Shown here: positions 45,042 to 54,206 of the stretch, piece by piece | Layout of the letters: each line of letters opens with the position of its first letter | Numbering within the stretch: the first letter of the stretch is position 1 | NCBI GenBank assembly: GCA_008704415.1 | Contig: VXIS01000021.1 | Coordinates: 1 to 64,000, forward strand | Direction of reading: 5' to 3' | DNA length: 64,000 bases | From: Sphaerosporella brunnea | Taxonomy: Eukaryota; Ascomycota; Pezizomycetes; Pezizales; Pyronemataceae | Position numbers and translations under genes: made by a program | Notes under the pieces: model-generated | What the model was told of the DNA's origin: nothing | Seen by the model: only the letters and a program-made list of their open reading frames with translations | The model's database searches: none

Positions 45042-45767
45042 GGGAGCAAGCGGGGAAGGTGGTGCTTCAATTTATGGTTGTGCGCGTAGGGCTAGCGGGC
45101 AAGATTGCCCTGATACGCGTAGATCTCACTCTGGGAGAGGTAGGAGGGAAAGTCATGGTTCAATTATCGCGCATGCATAGATCTCACTCTGTGAGATATA
45201 CGTTTTCCATGCACAATCCGCTACTGCATACCGGCACTTCCTTCACCCACGAAGCTCCCTCTGCGCGGTCAACCACCGAATTCTCATACAGCTGTGAACG
45301 TCAGCTCCAGTTGAAGGTAGTGCCTTCTCCACTCAATCGCCGCATCCTCTGTGCGTACTACCTCCTCCACCTCATCTCTCCGCCCGCCGGACGTACCAAC
45401 CCTATCGCCTTGCGAAGAGCCCCCTCCCAAGCACCTACACTGATCTCGTTGGTCCTGCTACTTCTCGTACCCGTGTGTCGGCATGCGCTTCGAACGCTCA
45501 GGCTGCAAGAAGAATTTTGTCATCTGCCGAGCCTCACACGAGTGCGACTTCAAAGTTCACCCATATTGTTGGAAGCCGCTTCTTGAAATAGTCACAAAGA
45601 TTATCGCAACACACACTTTGCGCGTGCGGACTGCCCAACTGTCCCGGATTCAATCAGCCAGAAGTCCTTTTTGAAGACATCCGTACCGATGCGCCTGTGA
45701 AGCCACCCAGACTATCACACCTGAGCAGATACAAGAAGCGGTCCAGATGGAGTTGGGCATGACAATA
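45042..45767. other. Unannotated region
   Basis: Two short repeats of AGATCTCACTCTG at about 45120 and 45180. No gene supported. Confidence 0.35.
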
Positions 45768-45909
45768 GGGCCGCTCAGACAGGTGTTTATATTTTTTTCG
45801 ACGTTTCTGGATTTAAGGCCAGTTTCGTTGTCAAATGGCTTACAGACATCGATAAACAGCCGGTTGAAAATTCGGCTATCCAAGTCAAAAACGCGCGTCT
45901 GAGCGGCCC
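45768..45909. mobile_element. 142-bp MITE, copy 2
   Basis: Same element and orientation as 31923-32064, with ends GGGCCGCTCAGAC and GTCTGAGCGGCCC flanked by AATA and TAAT. The inverted ends are perfect for 13 bp here, so this copy is the better preserved. Confidence 0.9.
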
Positions 45910-46300
45910 TAATGAAGTAACGCGCAGCGTATAAGGTGCAGACGGCGCTTCGTGGCTAACCATGGAAACCACCGTGAACAGAGTACTACTGTAGCTTACC
46001 CTCGCCTTATGTTGTGGTATCCTGGACAACTCAAACATTCGGTGGTATGCTGCTCTTTTCACAGGTTTCGGGGTGGTATGCTGGACATATGCCGATTCTA
46101 CAAATACATGACCGCCATCCCGCAGTCCTATCATTTCATTGTCCCGCTCTGCCGGTCCCCTGCTTTGCAACCCTCCCAACCTTGTGTTTTCTTTTCTCAA
46201 GCTCCGCTTTGGACAGTGGCTCGAGCATTTGATCAAGCTCCTGTAGATCTCCGGAGGTGGTTGTGAAGGGTTATGAACACACCATGACGACGACGCCTTG
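45910..46300. other. Unannotated region
   Basis: No gene supported; the longer minus-strand frame crosses the MITE. Confidence 0.35.
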
Positions 46301-46307
46301 GCTAAGA

Positions 46308-46400
46308 AAGGGTCCACCGATTCAAAGGGTCCACCGATTCAAAGGGTCCACCGATTCAAAGGGTCCACCGATTCAAAGGGTCCGCCAATTGTCAGGGTCC
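46308..46400. repeat. 17-bp tandem repeat
   Basis: GGGTCCACCGATTCAAA occurs four times in a row, followed by degenerate GGGTCCGCCAATTGTCA and GGGTCCACCGCGACAAA. Confidence 0.9.
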
Positions 46401-46464
46401 ACCGCGACAAACGGACTTCTGGCGCGTGGGTACTATCATACATATGACAACCTTACTAATAATC

Positions 46465-47077
46465 CAGGTCAAACCGGGCCCCACGTCGTGGGTCAGGTCA
46501 GGCCGGTCATGTGGCAAGCCCGAAAGGTTCGGGCCGGCATGAGAAAAACCTGCATATCGGATAGGTGCCGGCCGGTGCCCGGTATCCTGAATTAAGGTCG
46601 GGTCGGTCATTGTGCCGGACGCGGGGCCACTAAAAGCGCTAATAGTTCGGTGCTCGTTCCGCCGCAGCTAAAGCGTCGATTGCAATCAAAAGACTGGTAG
46701 ATCCACGCCATAGAATGCCCCAAATCCTGGGCGAGGGAAGATATCTGGTATATGGAGCGGGTTCTTAAATTCATCAGGTTGACCGTATTCTGAGTGACTT
46801 GGAACAGCGGGCGGCGGAGATTGAGGGGTAGCTGCAGGTCCTTCAGGTTGTTGAATCTGTATCTCGCGTTCATTGATGTATGTGTAAGCAAAAAACTACA
46901 GATGCCTGGCGGGCCCGCCGGGCGCCGGGTACTTCTGGGCCGGGCGGGTGCTCGTAGGCGCCTGGGTCTAGATCCAAAAAGCCTGGTCCAAACTGGCCGT
47001 GATTTCAAAAGCCCGTTCCAATCAGTCCGGTTCAGGCTGCGCTCAAAGCCGGACTGGCCGGACTTTTGACAGCCCTG
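46465..47077. mobile_element. GC-rich hAT-like non-autonomous element
   Basis: Begins CAGGTCAAACCGGGCCCC and ends, in reverse complement, CAGGGCTGTCAAAAGTCCGG. Two blocks inside, 46465-46665 and 46899-47077, recur in inverted order at 61380-61600 and 61052-61230. The ends suit hAT, but the flanking octamers (TAATAATC, TAGTTTAT) do not match. Confidence 0.55.
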
Positions 47078-47218
47078 TAGTTTATTGTGTCGAGGACGTG
47101 TGTCCAAAGGAGAGAAGCTCTATATACTCGTGCAGTTGAACCCCCCAAACTCTCACCCAACCTCTCAACCCCGAACTCTCAATTCAATGGCGAGCGCAAG
47201 GCGCTTCAACACCCCTTC

Positions 47219-47640
47219 TCACTTGCCACTTGAATCTCCACTAAAAATTCCGGCGCAGAGATGCTCGCGCGTTGCCCGCGGCAGCGCCTTGGTACAAATA
47301 TCCGCAAAGTTGCTTTTGCCGTCGATGTGGAGGATCGTGATTTGGCTTGATTCAACCAGCTCGCGGGTTCCTTTCAAGAAGCGAAGAACTCGTTTAGCAG
47401 CTTGCCTGTGTGCCGCGGTAGGAGCAGAGGAAAACAAGCTGCGTCCAGTGCGGAATACGCTATGGTCCGCTTGCGATCAGTTCCGGGGTTGGAGAAGAGG
47501 CCAGCGGGACGTACCCAGATGGGAAGAAACCGCTGATTGCATGGAGAGTGAGGCTTTTCGAACGCATCTCGCCACAAAACGTTGTAAGATTCGCCGCCTT
47601 CCATAGTGAGTGCTATCCAGTGAAGCAAACATCGAGGTGA
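47219..47640 (-). pseudogene. Ty1/copia RNase H scrap
   Basis: SSAPTAAHRQAAKRVLRFLK joins directly to HIDGKSNFADICTKALPRA, the start and end of the copia region spanning reverse transcriptase tail and RNase H. The RNase H core between them is deleted. A further frame, TIAYSALDAACF, lies just upstream. It is not derived from the element at 8480-13764, whose sequence differs. Confidence 0.75.
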
Positions 47641-47739
47641 TTCTTACCTCTGTCGTTGGCGGCATTCAGCCCCTGACGCCACCCCGTTTCCGCCCGAACA
47701 ACCCTCGCCCAGTCACGACACGGTAAGGGACTTGCTGCT

Positions 47740-48183
47740 GTGGATCACATGACACCACAAACTACCTCCAGCGAAATTACCGGCGGCGCCGTACTCACAG
47801 CGACAACGATGCGGGTCTCATCGGCACAGTCCGGCTTTGAGCGACAAATGCCGATATCCAACGAGGAACTCGGTTCGACGTTTGTCCGCCCAACATGGGG
47901 CGACAGGTTCCGGGCGTTATTGCGCCTACTATTCCCAACCGAGTGGGTTCGAGAGTTTGGGCGAGGTGGCGTTGTGGAGGCGGCCGTGCGGATAATTCTC
48001 CGGCGTGCGAAGGCGAAAAGCGCGATCGAGCAGGCGGAGCCAAAACGGGGACTGGAGGAGAAAAAACTGCAGCTGCTGCATCAAAGGCAGGAGCTGGTCG
48101 ACCAGCAACATGATCATTTGCGGCAACCGAGTGGGTTCCATAGTTTGGGCGCGGTGGCGTTGTTGAGGCGGCCGTGCGGATAA
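47740..48183 (+). CDS. Possible coiled-coil ORF entering a tandem repeat
   Basis: The upstream part has natural composition (GFERQMPISNEELGSTFVRP, WGDRFRALLRLLFPTEWVRE), followed by a charged helix (IILRRAKAKSAIEQAEPKRG, LEEKKLQLLHQRQELVDQQ). The helix is inside a 188-bp tandem repeat, and because 188 is not a multiple of three the frame is lost in the second unit. An exon ending at the GTATGA after the third unit is possible. Unknown function; may be broken by the repeat. Confidence 0.4.
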   Translation: MDHMTPQTTSSEITGGAVLTATTMRVSSAQSGFERQMPISNEELGSTFVRPTWGDRFRALLRLLFPTEWVREFGRGGVVEAAVRIILRRAKAKSAIEQAEPKRGLEEKKLQLLHQRQELVDQQHDHLRQPSGFHSLGAVALLRRPCG

Positions 48184-48455
48184 TTCTCCGGCGTGCGAAG
48201 GCGAAAAGCGCGATCGAGCAGGCGGAGCCAAAACAGGGACTGGAGGAGAAAAAACTGCAGCTGCTGCATCAAAGGCAGGAGCTGGTCGACCAGCAACGTG
48301 ATCATTTGCGGCAACCGAGTGGGTTCGAGAGTTTGGGCGAGGTGGCGTTGTTGAGGCGGCCGTGCGGATAATTCTCCGGCGTGTGAAGGCAAAAAGCGCA
48401 ATCCAGCAGGCGGAGCCAAAACAGGGACTGGAGGAGAAAAAACTGCAGCTGCTGG
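47939..48455. repeat. 188-bp tandem repeat, 2.7 units
   Basis: Units start at 47939, 48127 and 48315 with CCGAGTGGGTTC. The third stops at CTGCAGCTGCTG. Differences between units are few, so the amplification is recent. Confidence 0.95.
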
Positions 48456-48717
48456 TATGATGGTTTGAGGTGATTTTGTACAAACTCTTTGCCGGCGAAA
48501 TGCGTTATCTATCCCTCTATCCCCTGCAGTGTCGATAGTGCTAGATAGGACTACACGGCGCCACTAGCAGCATTACTAAAAACCACCGCTATTTTCGGGT
48601 TCCGAGTGATATCAAAAGCCTGCGCCCGGCCTTCCTGCGAAATATAGCTGGCAGTATTTACATGACCACCTTGTTGTTGTGGCCCTGCCTTTCTCCACTG
48701 CTTTTCGCCTATCAAAT

Positions 48718-49266
48718 CTACACCGCACACTGACATAGCTTTGACGCGCTGATGTTGGCCAAAAGGGCCTGCGCATTGGGGGACTTCAGTAATGCTGATG
48801 CAAAGGTGGTTACGAGTACCGGCTCATATTCACTGGTGTGCTGGGCCCTCGCTGCATCACTATCCACCTGCTCCGCCGCCTCTTCGAGCCTTCTCATCGT
48901 TTCCTTCAACGTGTCTTGCCTGTCCTGTCGCCTTTCTGGAGGTCGCCTTGCTGGCTCTCGCCTCATCGCTCTATTGGCATCCGTAGTTGTAATATTTTTG
49001 ATTGCTTGCGGTCCGAATCCAAAGGCGCGCTTGATCTGCTTCCAGGCCTGCGTACTCGTTTCCTTATCCCGCAAAGTGGCTATTTTGTCTTGTGCAACAA
49101 TGATTGGCTGCCCACACTGGCATATATCCACTCCTCTACTAACCGTCGTCTTATTCTCTGCCGCCGGCGGATAGCAGCGGTGGGCGGCGACCCCAAAAAT
49201 GGGCGATTCAGTGACGTGCGTGCATCCAACTGTGGAAAGGTTCGAGAGCATCAAAACTGCACACAT
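48718..49266 (-). CDS. Hypothetical ORF, charged helical protein
   Basis: A 182-codon frame with CQCGQPIIVAQDKIATLRDK, ETSTQAWKQIKRAFGFGPQA and a charged coiled-coil segment (LKETMRRLEEAAEQVDSDAA). Composition is plausible from about residue 45 on. No family recognised and the start is uncertain. It could be a retroelement gag fragment. Confidence 0.35.
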   Translation of the reverse strand: MCAVLMLSNLSTVGCTHVTESPIFGVAAHRCYPPAAENKTTVSRGVDICQCGQPIIVAQDKIATLRDKETSTQAWKQIKRAFGFGPQAIKNITTTDANRAMRREPARRPPERRQDRQDTLKETMRRLEEAAEQVDSDAARAQHTSEYEPVLVTTFASALLKSPNAQALLANISASKLCQCAV

Positions 49267-49307
49267 TAGAGGTCATGGACTGTGAGAATTTCAGCCAGCA
49301 GCCTGAG

Positions 49308-49372
49308 GTAGCGGGCTCTTACCGGTCGGTGACGCAGCGGGCTGTTACCGGTCGGCGACGCAGCAGAACACG
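49308..49372. repeat. Short tandem repeat
   Basis: GCGGGCTSTTACCGGTCGG followed by YGACGCA occurs twice in a row. Confidence 0.75.
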
Positions 49373-49730
49373 AGCGCCGCGGAATATTACGGCGGGTTAC
49401 ACTTGAGGGTAGCCGGTCGGGGGTGGGGGACGGGGGCGAATGGTTGAACGGGGGTGGGATGGAGGCTGTGGCAACTTGAGCGGGCATCGCTCACCTACGG
49501 TCACTCACCGATGAGGTTGAACGAGCCAACGCACTTATCTCGGTAGCCTCCACTTTTGGCGTGTGTAGTCAGACAGTGTTAGCTCCTCGACCAACTACCT
49601 CCTCTCCTCTCTTTACTTTACTGCTGCAACCGCGGAATGTATCACCATTTTGGCGTCGTATTGTAGTCAGCTGGCATCGGTATAAGCGGTCCCGTGCGTT
49701 CACGGACGGCCAAACGGATCGCTCACTGCA
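49373..49730. other. Unannotated stretch
   Basis: No gene recognised. Confidence 0.35.
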
Positions 49731-50060
49731 CGCGCCTTCGTGGCGCAATGGTTAGCTGACCTGTCTCCGCAGTCCGGACCTTAAGCTCAATGCGGCCGTG
49801 GCCGTGTTCGAGCCCGGCTGGAATCCCCTGCGGAAACAGTATTGAGGGGCCCCGTCACGTGTGTGCCGGGGTGAGCAGGGTTGTCCGACAGCGGGATCTG
49901 CACTGATTAGTCAGGCAGAGACGCTGGTTTGTAATGCCCCGGTTACCATTCACTGCAATTACGGTCTTAGACAGGAGGCAGCGAGGCCGCAGTGGAGCTG
50001 GTAACCCCGGTAACGGGCATACATATATGTGCAACTTTTTTTTATTATTATTATTATTAA
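49731..50060 (+). mobile_element. tRNA-derived SINE candidate
   Basis: The head has a near-perfect Pol III A-box TGGCGCAATGG (49741-49751) and a B-box-like GTGTTCGAGCCC (49804-49815). The tRNA T-arm no longer pairs, so it is not a working tRNA. An unrelated body of about 200 bp follows, ending in TTTTTTTTTATTATTATT (to about 50060), a simple-repeat tail as in SINEs. No second copy or target duplication seen in this window. Confidence 0.55.
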
Positions 50061-50690
50061 GTAGGGTAGTATTTGGCTGGGTAATTTGCGGTGTATGGTG
50101 AATAAAAAAACAGCTATTATGCTCCATACCCCGTGGATTTCGGGAAAGTTCCCCGTGAACATCGCTCTCAGTGTGTGGTCGGGTGCATAAAAGCCAATAC
50201 CCTTCGCAACCCAACAGCGTCGGAGCATCTTAGAGTGGAGCTCAGGGAGCTGGCCAGGGAGTCGCCGCGTCTCCTGGCATCCGCATGCCGCCTCTTCTCT
50301 TGTGTTCGGTGGCCGGGCGTCAAGTGGCGCTGTACTGATGACTCCACCCCGTGTGGTCACCACACCGCTGTTCACTAGTGTCCAATATGAAACTTGGCAG
50401 TGTAGAGAGGTTGGTAACAAAAACGTAGAATTGATAATCACTTTGCGGAATTGTAATACCGACCGCGTAGTTTTCCGGCTTGAGGTGCCAAGTGTTCCCT
50501 ACTGGTGAATAATCATGTAGGGAATTTGCACTGCTAATGGCACGGGTAGTTCTCGTTGTTTTTCTATATATCAGTGAGCTGGGCGTCGCCCACCTCTGGA
50601 CATAGATTATCGATTCTTCGGTCTCTCGCTCTCTACCCGTATACTTTGACAATCTGGGGGCCGCACCCTCCGATCCCGCAGGAAACCACC
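50061..50690. other. Unannotated region with possible promoter
   Basis: A CTATATAT box near 50572 and pyrimidine-rich DNA (50610-50645) lie upstream of the small ORF at 50691. Confidence 0.35.
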
Positions 50691-50861
50691 ATGCCGGCAG
50701 CTTCCCAGACCGCAACAACGACAACGGAGCCGCAGCCAGACCTCAGAATCGATACATACAAAATCCCCTTCTGGACACACACGGAACGACCACGGTTCCC
50801 AGGGCCTCAACACGCGTTCTGTATGAACCCCAATATCACTCCTCGGACAATATGTAGCTAA
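50691..50861 (+). CDS. Small ORF with good start context, unknown
   Basis: ACCACCATGCCGG is a good fungal start context after a promoter-like stretch. The 56-residue product reads MPAASQTATTTTEPQPDLRI, then YKIPFWTHTERPRFPG. It may be a truncated first exon. No family recognised. Confidence 0.3.
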   Translation: MPAASQTATTTTEPQPDLRIDTYKIPFWTHTERPRFPGPQHAFCMNPNITPRTICS

Positions 50862-51091
50862 AACCGCCCCCAGGGCGGTGGCGAGGAAAGTTACGGAGCT
50901 GCAGAGCCAATTGAAACACGAGGTTGCGCCGGAACCACAGATGCACACCGATGGCTGCAAGCTGCCGTTCTGTTGAGCTACCCTGTTGTACTACGGTTGT
51001 GAAAATGACAACGTTACAGTGCGAGTTGGTATCGGGGCGACTGTTCTGAGTCTGGTACAATGCGTTTCAGGGAAGGTCCCCGGGCCTCACT

Positions 51092-51099
51092 ATCCACAA
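51092..51099. repeat. 8-bp target-site duplication, left (ATCCACAA)
   Basis: Exact match to 51687-51694. Confidence 0.9.
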
Positions 51100-51686
51100 T
51101 AGCGATGGGCACGGGGCGGCGGGGACGGGGACGGGGATATCCACGCGGGGACAACGCGGGGATCGCCGTGAAAAAGCTACTCCGCGCGCCAATAGTGTTT
51201 TGTACAATTTCGTGAGCCTATAGGCGGTGCCTGCACGCATTTCACGCGTTTTCCTCCGTCTCTTCCGCCCAAAAACCTGGTGCTTCAACTAAGTCACCCA
51301 TTAAACCGTTCCCCCGGCCGGATGTGTCCTGCGCTGTGTCCTGCGCTGTGTCAATGGCGACTGACAGCAAAGAGTCGAAGCCCAGCACATCGCTCCGCCA
51401 CCAAGCCTTTAAGACACGGCTACCTGAATGGTGGCGGGCAGTAACCGCGATGATGACGGCATGGCATGCCGAAATCTTATATTATCCCCGGGGATGCGCG
51501 GAGATCAACGTGGTCCCCGAGCGAACGGGTAGTCACAGACGGGGATGGAAATCAACATCGCTCAATTCCTTCTGAAATTTACACAAAATGAGTTCTACAG
51601 GGTCGCCGGACTAGTTTCATGCGTTTTCCACAAATCCCCGTGCGTACCCGTCATACGCGGGGACCACGTCCCCGTGCGCATCGGTA
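51100..51686. mobile_element. 587-bp non-autonomous hAT element
   Basis: Left end TAGCGATGGGCACGGGG and right end, reverse complement, TACCGATGCGCACGGGG match at 15 of 17 positions. Both ends are flanked by the perfect octamer ATCCACAA, the duplication length typical of hAT. The interior is rich in GGGGACGGGGAC near the left end and CCCCGTGCG near the right. It encodes no transposase, so it must have been moved in trans. Confidence 0.92.
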
Positions 51687-51694
51687 ATCCACAA
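51687..51694. repeat. 8-bp target-site duplication, right (ATCCACAA)
   Basis: Exact partner of 51092-51099. Confidence 0.9.
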
Positions 51695-52619
51695 TCTTAT
51701 CCCCCCCTTCCCCTGTGCATTATTTTTCAGAGGGTTCCCCTTAGGCGGTGGTCGTCGGTGTTGGTGTATCAGAGGTGGAAGCCGGTTGGTCTGTTGGGCC
51801 ATTACTTGCACACAATGGCAATTGCCATTGGAAAAACCAAAATTGAGAGTCAAATATCGACGAAACATTCACGGCAGCATATCCCTTCCTTGTGACTGTT
51901 ACCGATTAAACAGTACACACCTAGTCTATTCTCCGCAGCGGGAGTCGTGCAGATAGACTGAACCCTAAGAGACAAAACAGAACCATACCACGAGATACAT
52001 ATCGACCATAGGAAAGAAACAAACAAAGTGAAACATCCCACCTAAACCTAAGTCACGCATCTGTGAAGGTTGCCCCTAGCCCGCCAGAGCTGAGTCCGGA
52101 GGCAGAGCTGAGTCCGGAGGCCGAGCGTCGGTAGCCTAAGCCAGCCGGCCCGGGAGCCGCAGGCTGTCGGGCTGAACTCCTCCCAGCCTCGGCCGTGGGC
52201 AGACCTACAGGGAGATGATGCAGGTGGTCGTGGTGGGTGGGTAAAAGAAACGCCAGGTGAAGACGAGGTGTGTGCTGGAGGTCTCGAGGTCCTTGACGCG
52301 CGGAAAGGGGTCCCTTTATAGGGAGCAGGCCAAAGGGAACTCCAGGCGCTCAACCTCCGGCACTACAGCTGAATCCTCGCCCCTGGCCTCGCGTCCAGTC
52401 ACTCGGCGCTACTCCGACCCACTAGCTCGCACTCTAACTGCACATCCAAAAGAGTGGAGGTGTCTCACATGTGCACTCTGATGTGTGTCTTCAAGGTTAT
52501 TCTCCGCTGGCGTCATTGGCATTCTATGACCATACTATGGTCAACCGCCACCTGTACCGCTTCAGATGGTGGTTTCAGCGTTTGACCTGTGAACATCCGC
52601 CGACAGGTCCAAGTGAGAG
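51695..52619. other. Unannotated region
   Basis: No gene supported. Two adjacent GAGCTGAGTCCGGAGGC repeats at about 52087-52122. Confidence 0.35.
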
Positions 52620-53230
52620 TCAGTGATGCAGCCCTATAAAAGCGTACCTCTCGTTACGCGCATTCCCTTCCGCTTCCGCTGGACTTCTGGCTCGCAACCT
52701 TCTCTACTTAATCAACCACGTACAACCTCGCTATCCTCTTCCTCGCTCACCTCCACTATTCACTATCCTCTTCTTCGCTCACCTGCCGCTCGCTATTCGC
52801 TACTGCTTTCTCCAGCGCCCATTCTCCGGGACCGCCCGGCGTGGTCTTCCCTGCTTACGTAACCCACCCTCACCTCCTCGCACCGCATTTTGCCTGCCAT
52901 CCACGCCTTGCCGATTTCCTATACCCTCGCTCTTTCTCGCAGCTCACCTGCAGTCTCATTGTGTCCAGCGCGTATGTGTGCTCTCCCATGGATTCAACGA
53001 AGCTCAACCGGCTCGGGCCAAAAGCTCGAGCCTCGAGCCCGAGCCGGCTCGAAATGTAATTGTTCAAGCTCGAGCTGGCTCGAACAAAAGTAGTTAAAGC
53101 TGGAGCTGAGCTCGAGCTTTGTGATAGAATTTTGATACCCTGCAGCGACGAACCCCACCTCAAGTCAACACCCTCCGACACCCGTCACTCGTACCTATGT
53201 ACATCCCTACATCGCGATGAGTGTAGCTGG
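52620..53230 (+). promoter_or_regulatory. Family leader with TATA box, copy 3
   Basis: TATAAAA at 52635-52641, then a pyrimidine-rich leader (CTCGCTCACCTCCACTATTC) matching 24240-24690 in reverse complement. The match breaks after AAGCTCAACCG (53010) and resumes at GATACC (53134), where a 124-bp insertion lies here only. Confidence 0.75.
53011..53133. mobile_element. About 124-bp AGCTCGAGC-rich insertion
   Basis: Dense in GCTCGAGC, GAGCCGGCTCGAA and CAAGCTCGAGCTGG. The copy at 24 kb has the uninterrupted site (AAGCTCAACCG followed by ATACC, near 24245), giving an empty-site comparison. Related sequence is at 53755-53800 and 63195-63262. The ends are not a clear inverted pair and no 8-bp duplication is seen. 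Confidence 0.6.
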
Positions 53231-53300
53231 GTAGATAAACCTCGGGTCCTCAACCCTTCCTTCCAATCAATCAACTTACCTTCCCCTATCCTATCCGAAC

Positions 53301-53666
53301 GCCCCTCCACACGCACCGCTCCCTCTCCCCCAAGAGCCTCCAAAAGAAGGCGGAGAAGCGACCAGCAGTGCAAAAGACTCGGACTCCAGTGGAAACGACG
53401 GGGACACGGAGTCAGACCATCCCTGTCAGCAACCATCGTCCAGCAAGCGCAAGCGTCGACGGACATGGAGAGTCTCGAATAAACATAGCAAGGCTCGTGA
53501 ACTAGTCCGCTGCTGCCACTGCAACCACAGTTGGGGTCCGTACGACTCTTCATACACTACCACCATGGATGTGGCAAATAGTGATCGTGATCAGGAAGAG
53601 GGCACGGACTCGGCCGCGGAAGCTGTTCTAGACTCAGGTTCGGATTTGACGGATCTGTCGGACTGA
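53301..53666 (+). pseudogene. Possible N-terminal exon with hAT-like zinc finger
   Basis: A frame ending at TGA 53664-53666 reads GGEATSSAKDSDSSGNDGD, SSSKRKRRRTWRVSNKHSKA, LVRCCHCNHSW and a final Asp/Glu/Ser-rich tail. A basic patch followed by CCHC resembles the BED-finger start of fungal hAT transposases, but the His pair was not identified. No core domain follows. The start codon is unclear. Confidence 0.4.
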
Positions 53667-54104
53667 TAGGAGAGAACATAGAAAATACCAGTTCCCACGT
53701 TCCATAACTGCATACCTACCAAACTCCCGCGGCGTCGCAACAGCGTCATTTCATGTAGCAGGCTCGAGCAGGGCTCGAGCCACCTGTCCGGCTCGTGTGC
53801 AACACTATCTACTGTTAATCAATGTGCGCAGAGATTCGTGCTCTGTCGATCGCGAGCACAATGAGGCCGCGTAGTGTGGATAAATCCTATTCGCAGCATG
53901 ATTACCCCGCCACACCTCTCTCCGCGAGGAAGCGAATGTACAAAGCACCTGACTGAAAGAACATACCACGTTTCAAAACGTAATGCAAAATCTGGATTAC
54001 AACGAAAAAAGACAAACAAACGACACCATCTATCGCACTGCCGTCTTGACATTACCCCTCTTTTGAACTCCAACAGCCAAAGACAGACTCGCGAACCCAC
54101 AATA
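53667..54104. other. Unannotated spacer with AGCTCGAGC patch
   Basis: GGCTCGAGCAGGGCTCGAGCC-type sequence at 53755-53800 relates to the insertion at 53011-53133. No gene supported. Confidence 0.4.
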
Positions 54105-54206
54105 CTACATCACCTCAACGACGCGCCCACTGTTGCCGAGCTGCTGGTAGTCTTTGAAGGCCTGTTTATCATCAAGCGTGTGTGTGGCCTTTGGTTGTCA
54201 GCTAAG

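Noticed and set aside
45787..46317. 176-codon minus-strand frame
   Set aside because: It crosses the right half of MITE copy 2 and has no domain; treated as chance.
46899..47085. 8-bp target duplication around the GC-rich element
   Set aside because: AAAAACTA and TAGTTTAT do not match.
49731..49830. Functional tRNA gene
   Set aside because: A-box is good but the T-arm does not pair and no acceptor stem closes; a SINE head fits better.
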